A stretch of 22,475 bases of DNA. It comes from Isohypsibius dastychi (Eukaryota; Tardigrada; Eutardigrada; Parachela; Isohypsibiidae). The DNA is taken from contig JAQIWT010000357.1 in assembly GCA_034696485.1 (NCBI GenBank), forward strand, positions 1 through 22,475, in the 5' to 3' direction. The position numbers and the translations under genes are program-made. Below, piece by piece: positions 1-14,275 of this stretch (position 1 is its first letter; each line of letters opens with the position of its first letter). Under the pieces are notes generated by a model that made no database searches, was not told the origin of the DNA, and saw nothing but the letters and a program-made list of their open reading frames with translations.

Positions 1-546
1 GCTCTGGAAACGATCGACTTGAGCAAAGATCCATATTTTATGAAGAACCATTTGGGGACCTACGAATGCAAGCTCTGCCTCACGCTCCACAACAATGAAG
101 GCAGTTATCTCGCTCACACTCAAGGGAAGAAGCATCAGGCCAATTTGGCACGTCGAGCAGCCATGCAGGCCAAAGATAATCCCATTCAGCCAGCGTTGGA
201 AAAAGCGCGAGTCGACATTAAAAAGTTCATCAAAATTGGACGTCCTGGATATCGTGTAACCAAGCAGAAAGACCCGGAGAATGCGCAGCAGAGTTTGTTG
301 TTTCAGATTGATTATCCGGAGATTGGAGATCATGTCGTTCCGAAGCATAGGTTCATGTCTGCGTTCGAACAACGAACGGAAGCCCCGGATAAAAATTGGC
401 AGTTTCTCATTTTCGCAGCGGAGCCGTATGAAACAATTGGATTCAAGATCCCCAGTCGGGAAGTCGACAAGAGCGAGGAAAAATTCTGGACGCATTGGAA
501 TAAGGAAACAAAACAGTTCTTCCTTCAGGTTTCCTTCAAAACCTGA
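1..546 (+). CDS. SF3A2: Splicing factor 3A subunit 2 (SF3a66/Prp11), 3' part
   Basis: The frame is open from base 1 (reads A-L-E-T-I-D) and stops at TGA 544-546, so the window starts inside the gene and lacks the N-terminal ~30 residues. It closely follows human SF3A2 as I remember it: the U1-C/matrin-type C2H2 zinc finger lies at about residues 21-45 of the visible part (ECKLC then HTQGKKH, i.e. Cys-x2-Cys and His-x5-His), followed by the KIGRPGYRVTKQ, SLLFQIDYPEI, RFMSA and EKFWTHWNKETKQF blocks that bind SF3A1 in the U2 snRNP. SF3A2 helps load U2 snRNP on the branch point in the nucleus. The protein ends right after FFLQVSFKT; the long proline-rich heptad tail of vertebrate SF3A2 is absent, as in other short-tailed homologues. 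The last visible coding block has no intron over 182 codons. It converges with PABPC. Confidence 0.95.
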   Translation, partial: ALETIDLSKDPYFMKNHLGTYECKLCLTLHNNEGSYLAHTQGKKHQANLARRAAMQAKDNPIQPALEKARVDIKKFIKIGRPGYRVTKQKDPENAQQSLLFQIDYPEIGDHVVPKHRFMSAFEQRTEAPDKNWQFLIFAAEPYETIGFKIPSREVDKSEEKFWTHWNKETKQFFLQVSFKT

Positions 547-664
547 ATATTTTTTCATCTTGTTTTTGTTGTTGGTTTTCAGCTTAGGTAACATGTTTTA
601 TTCCATTGTATTCAGTGAAAACGAAAGAGAAGAAAAAGAAATTAGACTAAAATTCGAAAAATAC

Positions 665-670
665 AATAAA
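665..670 (+). terminator. Poly(A) signal of SF3A2
   Basis: AATAAA lies 119 bases after the SF3A2 stop codon in an A/T-rich 3'UTR. It is followed at 696-704 by one of the ACTTCCGGT motifs. Between here and about 1085 I see no gene. Confidence 0.7.
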
Positions 671-1085
671 ACCTGATAAATAGTTTTCCGTCACTACTTC
701 CGGTTTGTATATTATGTTGTTTTTCTATAACGGTTTTTAGAACTGATTCTGTTCAGCGGAATTTCGATCGAGTGTGCTGGATGTTAGATCCCATTTTCTA
801 ACGAACGTCCCGAGCGACCGGAAACGAAACCGTTCCAAAATTCGAGATTTCATTCGGGAAACCGACAAAAATATTCCCAGCGAAATCCGCTCAGTTTCTG
901 GAGACACCTCATCAAGATCCGAATCGTAATTCCATCGATTTTCACCATATAAAAACTTAAAGCTGAAGTGCGATTCCAAAAACACCTCTTCGAAACGAAT
1001 GCAATGAACAAATGCTGACGACTTCCGGTCGTCTCGATAATTCCCATTTGAAACCGAACTCGAACATATTTAACAGCAGGCGATT

Positions 1086-1091
1086 TTTATT
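1086..1091 (-). terminator. Candidate poly(A) signal of PABPC
   Basis: TTTATT on the plus strand gives AATAAA on the minus strand, about 316 bases beyond the PABPC stop at 1407-1409. It is the best-placed canonical hexamer in the 3'UTR, and leaves about 400 bases between the two convergent transcript ends. Confidence 0.5.
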
Positions 1092-1406
1092 TTCTAAATG
1101 AGAAAGGAAACAAAGATGGAACAACATTCAACATTTGAGAAAATAATCCAGAGAAATGAAACAGCAAAGAATGAAATGAACAATTTTTTTCTGCGCCTCA
1201 AATCGCCAACAAACCGCTGCTGTCATTTTTTCAGCTCGTGTTCATTTTTTTGGGTATTTCTTGGGCAGGGATGAAAAGATTAATTAATTCAGCAGAGGCC
1301 TTCCACTATCTTTTTTTCGGCGAAATTATTTCAGACTAAAGAAAACAAACATATTTTTTTTGCAAATCCGCATCCAAACAACTCCTCCAACTTCCGGTCG
1401 AATCTT

Positions 1407-6487
<5,081 letters not shown>

Positions 6488-6671
6488 TTAAACCAGATCC
6501 AAAATGAATAAAATGCGCAGAGGAATAGACTAAACCCCTCAACCCCCTTGGAAGTGCGCCCCCTTCATTCAAAACCGAGAATTCGGAGAATCTTCCCGCG
6601 TTTTCTCCACCCATTTCTTTTCTCCCGTTAATAAACGATTCCTTCCGATCTCATTGTCAACGACTTCTCAC

Positions 6672-6679
6672 CTTTTATA
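6672..6679 (-). promoter_or_regulatory. TATA-like box for PABPC
   Basis: TATAAAAG on the minus strand, about 240 bases upstream of the PABPC start codon, would place transcription start near 6645. It is the only good TATA match in the upstream spacer. The bases next to it (AAAAG followed by GTGAG) could also be read as a splice donor, so the call is tentative. Confidence 0.4.
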
Positions 6680-6877
6680 ATATACGACGAAGGCGAAATT
6701 AGCGTAGAGGAAGAATTTTTATAATTATATGATTAATCCAGAAAAAAACCTCGGGAGGCCCAACTAGCTTATTTTTCCGTTTTCGAAATTTAAACCACCC
6801 AAAGCACCCCACATTCCAGCGAGGTTGCCACAACAACAGAGGTTCGCTGCGCAACACACGGAAATCGAAAGTCAGAA

Positions 6878-6954
6878 CTTTAACCATAGTGAAAATAGAC
6901 TACGGCATAGCATAGTCTATGCTATGCCGTAGTCTATTTTCACTATGCTTTAAC
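6878..6954. mobile_element. 63-bp perfect foldback palindrome with 7-bp flanking direct repeats
   Basis: Bases 6885-6947 form a perfect inverted repeat with 31-nt arms around a single T at 6916; the ends are CATAGTG and CACTATG. It is flanked directly by CTTTAAC (6878-6884) and CTTTAAC (6948-6954). A palindrome bounded by matching short direct repeats is what insertion of a tiny foldback element with target duplication leaves. It lies in the spacer between divergent PABPC and RPL6. Confidence 0.7.
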
Positions 6955-6959
6955 GTAGA

Positions 6960-7743
6960 AAAGCACCATTGCGTCATCTCGACTTTTTCGACCATCCCTC
7001 ACGAATCCCAACTTAAATCAATCAGAAAAAAATCAATTTTCGATAGAACAATTCAAACCTAGAAGATTACAGACGAGAGACCCAGAAAAAACTTGGATGA
7101 ATTCCGACGAAATATGGGGAAGTCGATTTGACGAGTTCGAGCAGGGAACACATATAAACGACCACTTACCGAGAAAATTACTCCACGGGATTATTTATGA
7201 CAGTTAATTGGAAGGAAGAAAGGATATTTTTTTGGATTTTGTCGCCCAAAAGCAATTTTCTAGAAAATGTAGAAAATACGGCCTCTTTCCCTGCCACGAG
7301 AACACTGCGAAGAGCTCTTGCGCACATGCCCGGCAAGCCCTACCTTGCGCAAGCATGATCGTCTACGCACGTCGACGCAACGCATGTTGGGTGTCGTGCG
7401 CAACTATCAAAACGCCCCCAATTCCACAAATTTTCGGAAAAACCTTCAGAGAAACCACTCAATGTTCACTATCAAAAATTCTTTCAAAATAAACAAAGTC
7501 CGATAATTAAAGGCAGTTTTTGTAAATGATATTGTTCTTCCTGTTACGAGCAGACCTCGCCAAATCTACTATGTTGGATACGCTTTAATCGACCAATGGC
7601 ACGGCGTAACCCAACCTCAACGTACGCACCGCGGCGTGTATGACGTAGAGCAAGGAGCTCCAAATCAGTCTGGTTTGAAAAGTTCTCTGCGTGTTTTGAT
7701 CAGGTCCTTGGTTTCCCATCGATTTATCCTCCATCCGTTCATC
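6960..7743 (+). promoter_or_regulatory. RPL6 upstream region and noncoding first exon
   Basis: No protein gene is seen here. A CCAAT box (GACCAATGG, CCAAT at 7593-7597) lies about 150 bases before the first splice donor. Around 7313-7405 there is a cluster of TTGCGCA/TGCGCA words, including the palindrome CTTGCGCAAG. The first exon of RPL6 ends at 7743 (before GTAAGT); its start is not determined and I see no TATA box near it. Confidence 0.45.
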
Positions 7744-7805
7744 GTAAGTCACCCAAATTGCTGAAATCCAATTCTGCATCTACTGGTAACTTCATTTTTC
7801 CATAG
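7744..7805 (+). other. RPL6 5'UTR intron
   Basis: GTAAGT at 7744 and TTTTTCCATAG ending at 7805 define a 62-bp intron directly before ATC-ATG. The same intron end and exon start recur in decayed form near 13650, which supports the assignment. Confidence 0.8.
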
Positions 7806-7808
7806 ATC

Positions 7809-8594
7809 ATGCCTGCCAAGAAGGAGAAGAAGGCCCACGCGCCTCGAAATTATGAGTTATCCGACGGAATTATGCGCTTCTCGAAATCGGCCATGTACAA
7901 GAAACGTGGAATCTGGAAGAAAGCTAAGAAGGATCAGAAGCCCAAGGCGAAGCAGCCTCGCACTCCCAACACAGTGGAAAAGACCGTCAAGGGAGATAAG
8001 AACGGAGGAACTCGCAAGGTTTTGAAGAAGAACACACCTCGCTTCTATCCGACGGAAGACCTTCGCGGGAAGCGTAATCAAAAGAAGCGGTCTTCGAAAC
8101 CAGACACGCGGGAGAAAAAGCCAACCATCCATTCGACCAAGCTGCGCAAGTCTATCACTCCCGGAACAGTCCTCATCCTTCTTGCTGGACGTCATCGAGG
8201 AAAGCGCGTTGTTTTCCTGAAACAGTTGGAATCCGGATTGTTGTTGGTGACTGGACCGTACAAGATCAACGGATGTCCTCTTCGACGGATTAATCAACGT
8301 TATGTGATTGCCACGAAGACGAAGTTGGATGTGTCTTCAGTCAAAGTTGCCGATTCCGTCAGCGATGCCTATTTCCGCCGCGTCCGCGCCAAGTCCTCCA
8401 AAGACGCTGGAATTTTTGATAAGAAAAAGGAGGAATATAAGCCGTCAGATGTCCGCGTGAAAGATCAAGTGGATGTCGATAAGCAAGTGTTGGCCGCCAT
8501 CAAAGGAAACAAAGACGGGAAATCACTTCGAGGATATTTGAGTTCGGTTTTCGCGCTGAAGAACAAGCAGTATCCGCATAAAATGATTTTCTAG
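7809..8594 (+). CDS. RPL6: 60S ribosomal protein L6 (eL6)
   Basis: A single-exon coding region of 261 residues, the size expected for a slightly short eL6 (human 288). Family landmarks are present in order: GGDKNGGTR-like GDKNGGTRKV (about 58-67), FYPTEDLRGK, TKLRKSITPGTVLILLAGRH (about 110-129, the eL6 KOW-like region) followed by RGKRVVFLKQL and SGLLLVTGPYKINGCPLRR, IFDKKKEEY, and the C-terminal GYLSSVFALKNKQYPHKMIF. The very basic N-terminus fits rRNA contact. It is a structural component of the large cytosolic ribosomal subunit. The start follows the 5'UTR intron by three bases and matches the family (MPAKKEKK). It is transcribed away from PABPC, so two translation-machinery genes share one spacer. 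Confidence 0.97.
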   Translation: MPAKKEKKAHAPRNYELSDGIMRFSKSAMYKKRGIWKKAKKDQKPKAKQPRTPNTVEKTVKGDKNGGTRKVLKKNTPRFYPTEDLRGKRNQKKRSSKPDTREKKPTIHSTKLRKSITPGTVLILLAGRHRGKRVVFLKQLESGLLLVTGPYKINGCPLRRINQRYVIATKTKLDVSSVKVADSVSDAYFRRVRAKSSKDAGIFDKKKEEYKPSDVRVKDQVDVDKQVLAAIKGNKDGKSLRGYLSSVFALKNKQYPHKMIF

Positions 8595-8624
8595 ACTCGT
8601 TTTGTGTAGATCCAGCTTTCATTG

Positions 8625-8630
8625 AATAAA
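8625..8630 (+). terminator. Poly(A) signal of RPL6
   Basis: AATAAA starts 31 bases after the stop codon, giving a very short 3'UTR as is usual for ribosomal protein mRNAs. An ACTTCCGGT motif follows at 8644. Confidence 0.75.
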
Positions 8631-11330
8631 TCAGAAAATCATCACTTCCGGTCGCGTTTGTTTTGTACTTATTTCTTTTCGGTTTTTCGGGAGCAGTTCC
8701 ATGTCCTGAAAAGAGCAGCTAGTTTAAAGCGAGAAACATCCACACAGGGGAGTAAGACAATCGGGTTCTAAATTCATCCTGGAAAGCCGCTTCAACGCGC
8801 TGACTTTTTCCCAGCTGGCTCAATTCCGGTTAGAATACTTCATGAGAGTCGTGTTAGCTGGACAAATTTCGTTCAGGGTATTCTTCCTCTTCAGATCGTT
8901 TGATCCCTCGGTTCTTCGTACAGTGACGAAACGAACAGGTACTTGTCAAAAGCGGGGCTTTAGGCCGAACTCTTATTCCGTAACCGGAAGTGTTTGTCGA
9001 ACGCAAGAAACGAAGTGGAAAACGGTATTAAATTCAAAACAAAATCAAAATTAGCACATCTCCATAATCGCCATGCTAAGAGAGAAAGAAAATTAGAATA
9101 TGAGCAGACTCATTCTGATAGAATATTCTAAAAATAAACAAACCAGTAAAACAAAAGAAACCCAAATATGAAAATACATTATTCTGAAAGAATCTTCTTT
9201 AATCAAGAAAATTATCCGACATGCCGATATAAGTTGAAATGAAATAATAGCCGTATCCGTAACCTACAGAATCTGTAGTACAGATACAAACTCGATGAGA
9301 TAAACTCGGTCATGAACAGGATCAAAACCTGAAAAGAGGATAAAAATTACAGATTATCGAAGCGATTTAGAAAATTATGAACAAACGATAAAAATTACGT
9401 CTATCAAATTGTCGAACTCATTGTAATATCACAAAAATAACTAGAGACCGCTATGGAATTGGCCAGGGGGAACCAATGTGCCCCGGAAACACAAAGCAAA
9501 GTGAAATCACGGCAAAATTTCACAGAACAAGCTCAGTCCCATCCGAATAACCTCCTGAAAATCAAAATTTCAACTCATACCACTCAATTACCCAACATTT
9601 AAATAAAGGAAAAAACTTTTTCCAATTCGGAAGCAGATAATGTACAACCCACCTGAACTACGGCCTTTAAATTTCCAATTCTGATCTCTGAATAAATTCT
9701 TTCGTTCCGTCTGAAGCAGCCATTCTTCTGCAGCGCAGCAAAATAGATTCCAGCAGAGACCTATTTACTCTGCAGAAAAATATTCTTCCACACAGCAGGA
9801 GAACCTGGGATCTGGAGCGTGGAAAACTGCAAATATCACAAATCTTCCCAAATATCTGCAAATCCGTTTTCTCAGAAGTCCGATCCGACATCCTCACAAA
9901 CTTTTCTCAGATCGAAACGCGTATTCTACGTCCAAACATTCTGTGTAACTGGAAGAAAACGTTGAGTGATTAGATATCCGGTCGGGAAATTAGCGTAAAA
10001 ATAATGCTTCCGGTCGAAAATGGAAACTGGATCAACTGCCATTACCGTCAAAATGTCAGCTTCCGCACACCGACGATTCAAAACCTAAACAACGTTGGAG
10101 TTATGAAACGACAATTCAAAGGACAGATCATTTACCGGAAGTGTTCCTGGAGTGGCGCAGTCAAATAGTGAAACTTGGGAATTTGTTGGAGAAGAATAAC
10201 TTGTTCCACTTCCGGTTCCGGAGAATAATTTACTCTTGCTATCGATTTGGGGGTAAATATCCAGCCCCAAAACACATTGCCATTTCGAATCCAAAATCCT
10301 CAGACGTGACGCGGAAAGTCCGTATTCACGAAGAATCCAGAAAATATACCTCCTCAAGAGAAACCCAGATTTCCTAATAACCATGTCTAGCTACGGAAAA
10401 TTTGGGAAATATGCTGATCAAACGGAGTAACCTTAAGCAAAATATTATTATCGTTCAAATTTTGGAAAAGAAATACAACAGCTGGAAGAAACAATCTGAG
10501 GAAAATGAAAACCAAACCAAATAAAATGCACGTTTTGCAAAACCACAACATTGATGATTGCATCAGGGTCAGGCTCGTCAGAACTGAAGCACAGTAGGTG
10601 TAGGCTTGCCTGAACCACTTTGCACGCCCTACTACTACAGACCTTGTCGGACTTGTTGCATCGAAGCGGCGTCGTCGGCTCGTCTGTGATTCACCTTCCT
10701 TCCCCTTTGCTTCCGCCGGCCGTCAACTTGAGACAAGAAGTATAAAACACAACTACTTTAGTTTAAAGAACTATTACTTTTATTATTTAGGATTTTATTA
10801 CGATGTTCATGATGATATATGACATGTGAAACTGCCGTGAACAGAAGATTATGTTGTTTCTCTTCAGTATATGTGATGTCATTGCTTATCTTGTTTTTCA
10901 CCAAAACGGCGCTGACTGCCACGACTCATGGCTAATTTGATTAAAAATGCGCAGAACGAGACAAAGGACGTTTCAATGATTGACAGCTCTCCTTTGAATC
11001 GCTTACCGATTTTCCAGGGTTCATCTAGCCGTTTGACTTCGCTTTTCTCACATTCGAAAATCCGGATTCGGCAACATGCCAAACTCGATGACTCACTTGG
11101 AGCTTGCCAAACCAGACATTGACTTGAGATAAGCAACCGAAATTCTCTACAAGGTATTTACCAAAAAATGTTTCGGGGAAACTCCGTAATATTATTCTTT
11201 TTATTCCCTTCAGGAATTATCAATCATCAACAGAAAGTCAACAAAACTTTTGGCGGTCAGAAGAAAAGTTCGATCTTGAAAACATCGAATAAAATAAAAC
11301 GGGAGATGGAAGAAAAGTAGTCGATTTGTG
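8631..11330. other. 2.7 kb spacer without a supported gene
   Basis: I find only short frames with no recognisable domain and no consistent exon chain. The region contains four or five ACTTCCGGT-type motifs up to 10216. Near 10563-10740 is a GC-richer block with an AGTAGG/CCTACT hairpin and then TATAAAAC at 10741-10748, which could be a promoter, but I cannot connect it to a gene. Confidence 0.5.
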
Positions 11331-11331
11331 A

Positions 11332-11600
11332 CTTTCAAACGCCCGCTTTTTGCCCACTGTCCAGCTAATGGTCATTTCGATTGACCACAGTTAATTTTAT
11401 CAAATATATGGCGTTCATCGGAGGCTGCTGCCTAAAAAGCTCACACATGGCCGTTCAGTTTTGATTAGTCGTATTATCTTTATCTTATCATCAGTTCAGA
11501 AAAAAACCAGAACTGTCTAGCGTCAGTGATTTTGTTTTGTCTCGTTTTTATTTGGTAGCATGCATGAAATGTAACACATTAATATTCTCGCATTTCCGTA
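11332..11600. repeat. Diverged direct repeat, copy A
   Basis: Shares with copy B, at a constant offset of 931 bases, the blocks CGCC-GCTTTTTGCCCACTGTCCAG (from 11340) and TTTATCTTATCATCA (from about 11479), plus weaker matches (TTC-GAAAAAA, CATGTG-GAGC on the minus strand). On the minus strand both copies read S/N-WTVGKK-R/Q-AF in one frame, so the repeat may be a remnant of a duplicated minus-strand coding exon. Confidence 0.6.
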
Positions 11601-12262
11601 TGGCTTTACTTATGAATTCAAGGATGGAATTATCTGGATTATTATGATCTTCTTTATTGTCCACTCTAGTTTATGTTTATTTGATTCTTATGATTGTGTT
11701 TTTATGTTTATCTGGTCCAGTATGATATTCATCTCGGCCTTCGGTAAGGTTGCTGGAATTGCTTTTTGAATATTTATGAGTATTTGTTTGCGCGCGGAAT
11801 CTGAACTCAAAACAACACTGCGCATTTCTGAATGAATAAGGCTTCTTCTTTTGAGCTGCCGACTTTCCCAGTCAGCTGCACCATCATTTATTTCTATGTA
11901 GAAATGGAATTAAACTGTACGTACCAGGAACTTGTTGAATTACTGTACTTCAACCCTTACGAACTGGATTTCTTTTTGTAGTCTGGAATATTTATCAGTT
12001 TCTAAAGTGGTCAACAGAATTTTCGAATCAACGCAGTTTATGAAAGCGTCAAATCCTCGGGTATGTGATTGTGATTACCGTAATTGTTTTTCGAAACGAA
12101 AAGTCATCAGCCAGCCGAACAGAGTTAGAAGTAAACGATCATCCATAAAACGTTTATTTACGAAAAAACTTGCTGGCCACATAATTGCCGAATTCCGTTT
12201 GCGAAATCTCAATAAAATTTACATTGGACGAAGTTCTGTAATCTGAAAAATTTCGATTCATA

Positions 12263-12531
12263 CAGTTGAACGCCTGCTTTTTGCCCACTGTCCAGTTCAT
12301 GATTTTACTGTAGCGTGCCTGCTTCATCACACGTGGGAAAGCTGTTGTTGCCGATCTAAGATTGCGGGCTCGCACATGAGCGGTTTTTGATGGCCAACAG
12401 TTGTTATTGTTTTTATCTTATCATCACTTCGGAAAAAATAGAACCATCTGGTGCCACTGACTTCCGTCGGCAAGCCTAACCAGCTGCACATTTCAATGTT
12501 CGCGTTTACGGTTCTCATAAGTCCTCCAAAA
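12263..12531. repeat. Diverged direct repeat, copy B
   Basis: Partner of copy A (blocks from 12271 and 12411). The longest minus-strand frame here reads through MNWTVGKKQAF but shows no domain I recognise. Between the two copies (11600-12262) I see no gene. Confidence 0.6.
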
Positions 12532-12799
12532 TAAAGGTGCATGTTTGAATCACATGGACGATCTGATTTGTCCCAACTTGAATTTTCGTTCGATTTTGCT
12601 TTTAGTTGTTCCTCAAAGTTTGGTTGGAATATTCAAGGGAATGTCAACGACAGTTTGTTTAAAGATACACAGATCGATGAGAAAAAAACCAAGCATGTTG
12701 TTCAACTTTTTCTTCTTTCTTTCACAGGGAAAAAGAACTGGCGCCAACATCATGCTTGGATGAAGCAATAAAAACAAGCTGGTCGCTTCGGCAGACTGG

Positions 12800-13148
12800 A
12801 TCACTGGAATATACATTTACTGCGCGTCGCTTCTGCGCAGTTGTGGCGAGCGGACCTGATCAGAATCTACGGCTGGGGCGACCAATCGAAGCGTTAGCCA
12901 GGCGGGCGTCAGTGCAGGCGACCAATCACCATCTTGCATTCAACTTTAACCGCTCCCCGAATGTTGCAGCAGCCGCGCAGAACGACTCAGCGCCGTCATT
13001 GGACTTGCAGTTGAGATTTCCAAATTTTCAGCTTCTTTTCTCCTTCCATTTTCACTGCAACATTCCCTCTCCACGTTTCCTAACGCCATCTTCGTTCACC
13101 ATCAGATCATTTCGTTTTCCACCTTCTTCCTCCTAATCATCCTCAAAA
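12800..13148 (+). promoter_or_regulatory. Promoter-like block and noncoding first exon upstream of a decayed RPL6 copy
   Basis: Two identical 11-base CCAAT elements, GGCGACCAATC, lie 40 bases apart (12877-12887 and 12917-12927). TGCGCAG words resembling NRF1 half-sites are at about 12834 and 12975. Downstream is a pyrimidine-rich stretch (about 13020-13145) containing GCCATCTTCG, ending at a GTGAGT donor (13149). The layout resembles a housekeeping or ribosomal-protein promoter followed by a noncoding first exon. The intron from 13149 would run to the acceptor at 13680. Confidence 0.45.
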
Positions 13149-13649
13149 TGTGAGTCTAACGACTTTTTCGATTTGTTTTTGACGTTTTGAAGCACGAGTA
13201 GAAAGTTATTTGTTACGTCAGCCGTTGGAGAATATCTGATGACCTTTCATTTCTTGGCGTTATTATTTTGCAAATTTCAAACTGCGAAAACACGTGTTCT
13301 GCCCTAAAAATTGTTTTCTGCCATTAAGATATCGGGACATGTGAAGTGCTTCGACAATAATCGTCTTTCGCGTTTTGGAATTTTGGCAGCCGTTGTCAGT
13401 ACCACTTTGGCTATATTATTATTAGATCTGCTTATCGTTTGACTTCATGTTTTACATTTACAGTAGATGCTTTCAATTGAACTCGTCGAATTCGTGATTT
13501 TAATTTGAAAGCCCTTCCTTTTCTTCAATTCTTTTACAGAGTTTAAGCTTGAAAGATTATGTAGCGATTTTCAAGCCTTCCATACTTCGTTTCGTATTAC
13601 AGAATCATGATCTGAGGGTAATTAACATAAAATCGTTGACATATAATCA

Positions 13650-13918
13650 TGCATCCACTAATAACTTTGTATGACTGCAGATCATGCTTGCCAAGGAAGA
13701 AAGAAGACTCACCCCCAATACTCCGTTCTGCCGATTAAGTGCGCCCCCTTTTCGCTGGGCTACTTGGCTCACCAAATGCGCAGCCGGAGGGTGCATTCGG
13801 GGCTTACACATAGTGTGTGTGGTGAGCCGATCGATACAGCAAAAAGGGGGCGCACTTAATCGGCAGAACAGAGTAAGTGGTTATGAGTTGAAAACCGATA
13901 CACATGGCGTTTGTAACC
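13650..13918 (+). pseudogene. Decayed 5' fragment of an RPL6 paralogue, interrupted by a MITE
   Basis: Bases 13650-13712 match the end of the RPL6 5'UTR intron and the start of exon 2 without a gap through the splice site: TGCATC-ACT--TAACTT, then a 13-base stretch ending in AG, then ATCATGC-TGCCAAG. After the MITE (13721-13873) the match resumes at TTATGAGTT, which in RPL6 encodes the Y-E-L of codons 15-17. The rest of RPL6 is not found behind it, apart from a doubtful S-F-T-G-P-G-T-I-L-S-L-L word near 14326. With frame loss and no ribosomal domain it cannot make eL6. It points to an old RPL6 duplication about 6 kb from the intact gene. Confidence 0.65.
13721..13873. mobile_element. Tc1/mariner-type MITE, 153 bp, TA target duplication
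   Basis: Terminal inverted repeats of about 37 bp (left CTCCGTTCTGCCGATTAAGT..., right end complementary to CTCTGTTCTGCCGATTAAGT...) differ at about two positions, and further pairing (GGCTCACCA) reaches almost to the centre. The element is bounded by TA at 13719-13720 and TA at 13874-13875, the target duplication of Tc1/mariner elements. There is no transposase. It sits inside the decayed RPL6 copy. Confidence 0.8.
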
Positions 13919-13956
13919 GTTTTTGTGAACTATCCGTTTTTTTTGTACCGTTTAAA

Positions 13957-14275
13957 ATGAGCTCGCAAGAGTGTGGTGTGATGCATAATCCGCATCGATG
14001 CTAGCTCCACATTTTCAGATCGGATTTCCAAGTGCTCTCATAACAAATGTACCACTTGCTTGAAAGTCCCAAACATGGATGTACAGTACTTGAAACGTAA
14101 GAAACAGAACTTTCAAATACACTGGAATTCGAGAATCAAATGGAATGCGAGTCTTAGAGATATAGTCGGACAGTGGGTCCAACCCGCTATCAATGCGGTG
14201 GTTCAAATCATCAACATTAAGACAGGAAGTGATGTCAATGTTACCTTTTGGGACGGGCTTGAATGGAAGGTCTGA
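13957..14275 (+). CDS. Possible two-exon small Cys-containing protein, unrecognised
   Basis: Exon 1 would be 13957-13975 (M-S-S-Q-E-C) and exon 2 14019-14275, joined across a 43-bp GTGTGA...TTTTCAG intron that keeps frame, giving 91 residues. The joined reading has Cys-x5-Cys-x4-Cys-x2-Cys at its start (ECDRISKC, CSHNKCTTC), then a basic stretch (YLKRKKQ) and a hydrophobic, Trp-rich C-terminus ending GLEWKV. The codon content of exon 2 looks protein-like. I do not recognise the family; the four cysteines could bind zinc. The intron is shorter than any other here, and the exons may instead be the tail of a larger or decayed gene lying just behind the RPL6 fragment. Confidence 0.35.

Noticed and set aside
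281-676. 131-residue frame overlapping SF3A2
   Set aside because: Out-of-frame shadow of the conserved SF3A2 coding sequence.
7857-8297. 146-residue minus-strand frame opposite RPL6
   Set aside because: Antisense shadow of a strongly conserved ribosomal protein gene.
12756-13136. 126-residue plus frame over the CCAAT-containing block
   Set aside because: Low-complexity, pyrimidine-driven composition with no domain; the block reads better as promoter and noncoding exon.
14170-14230. tRNA candidate from GGTTCAAATC
   Set aside because: Flanks cannot form the T arm or acceptor stem, and the segment reads better as a protein frame.
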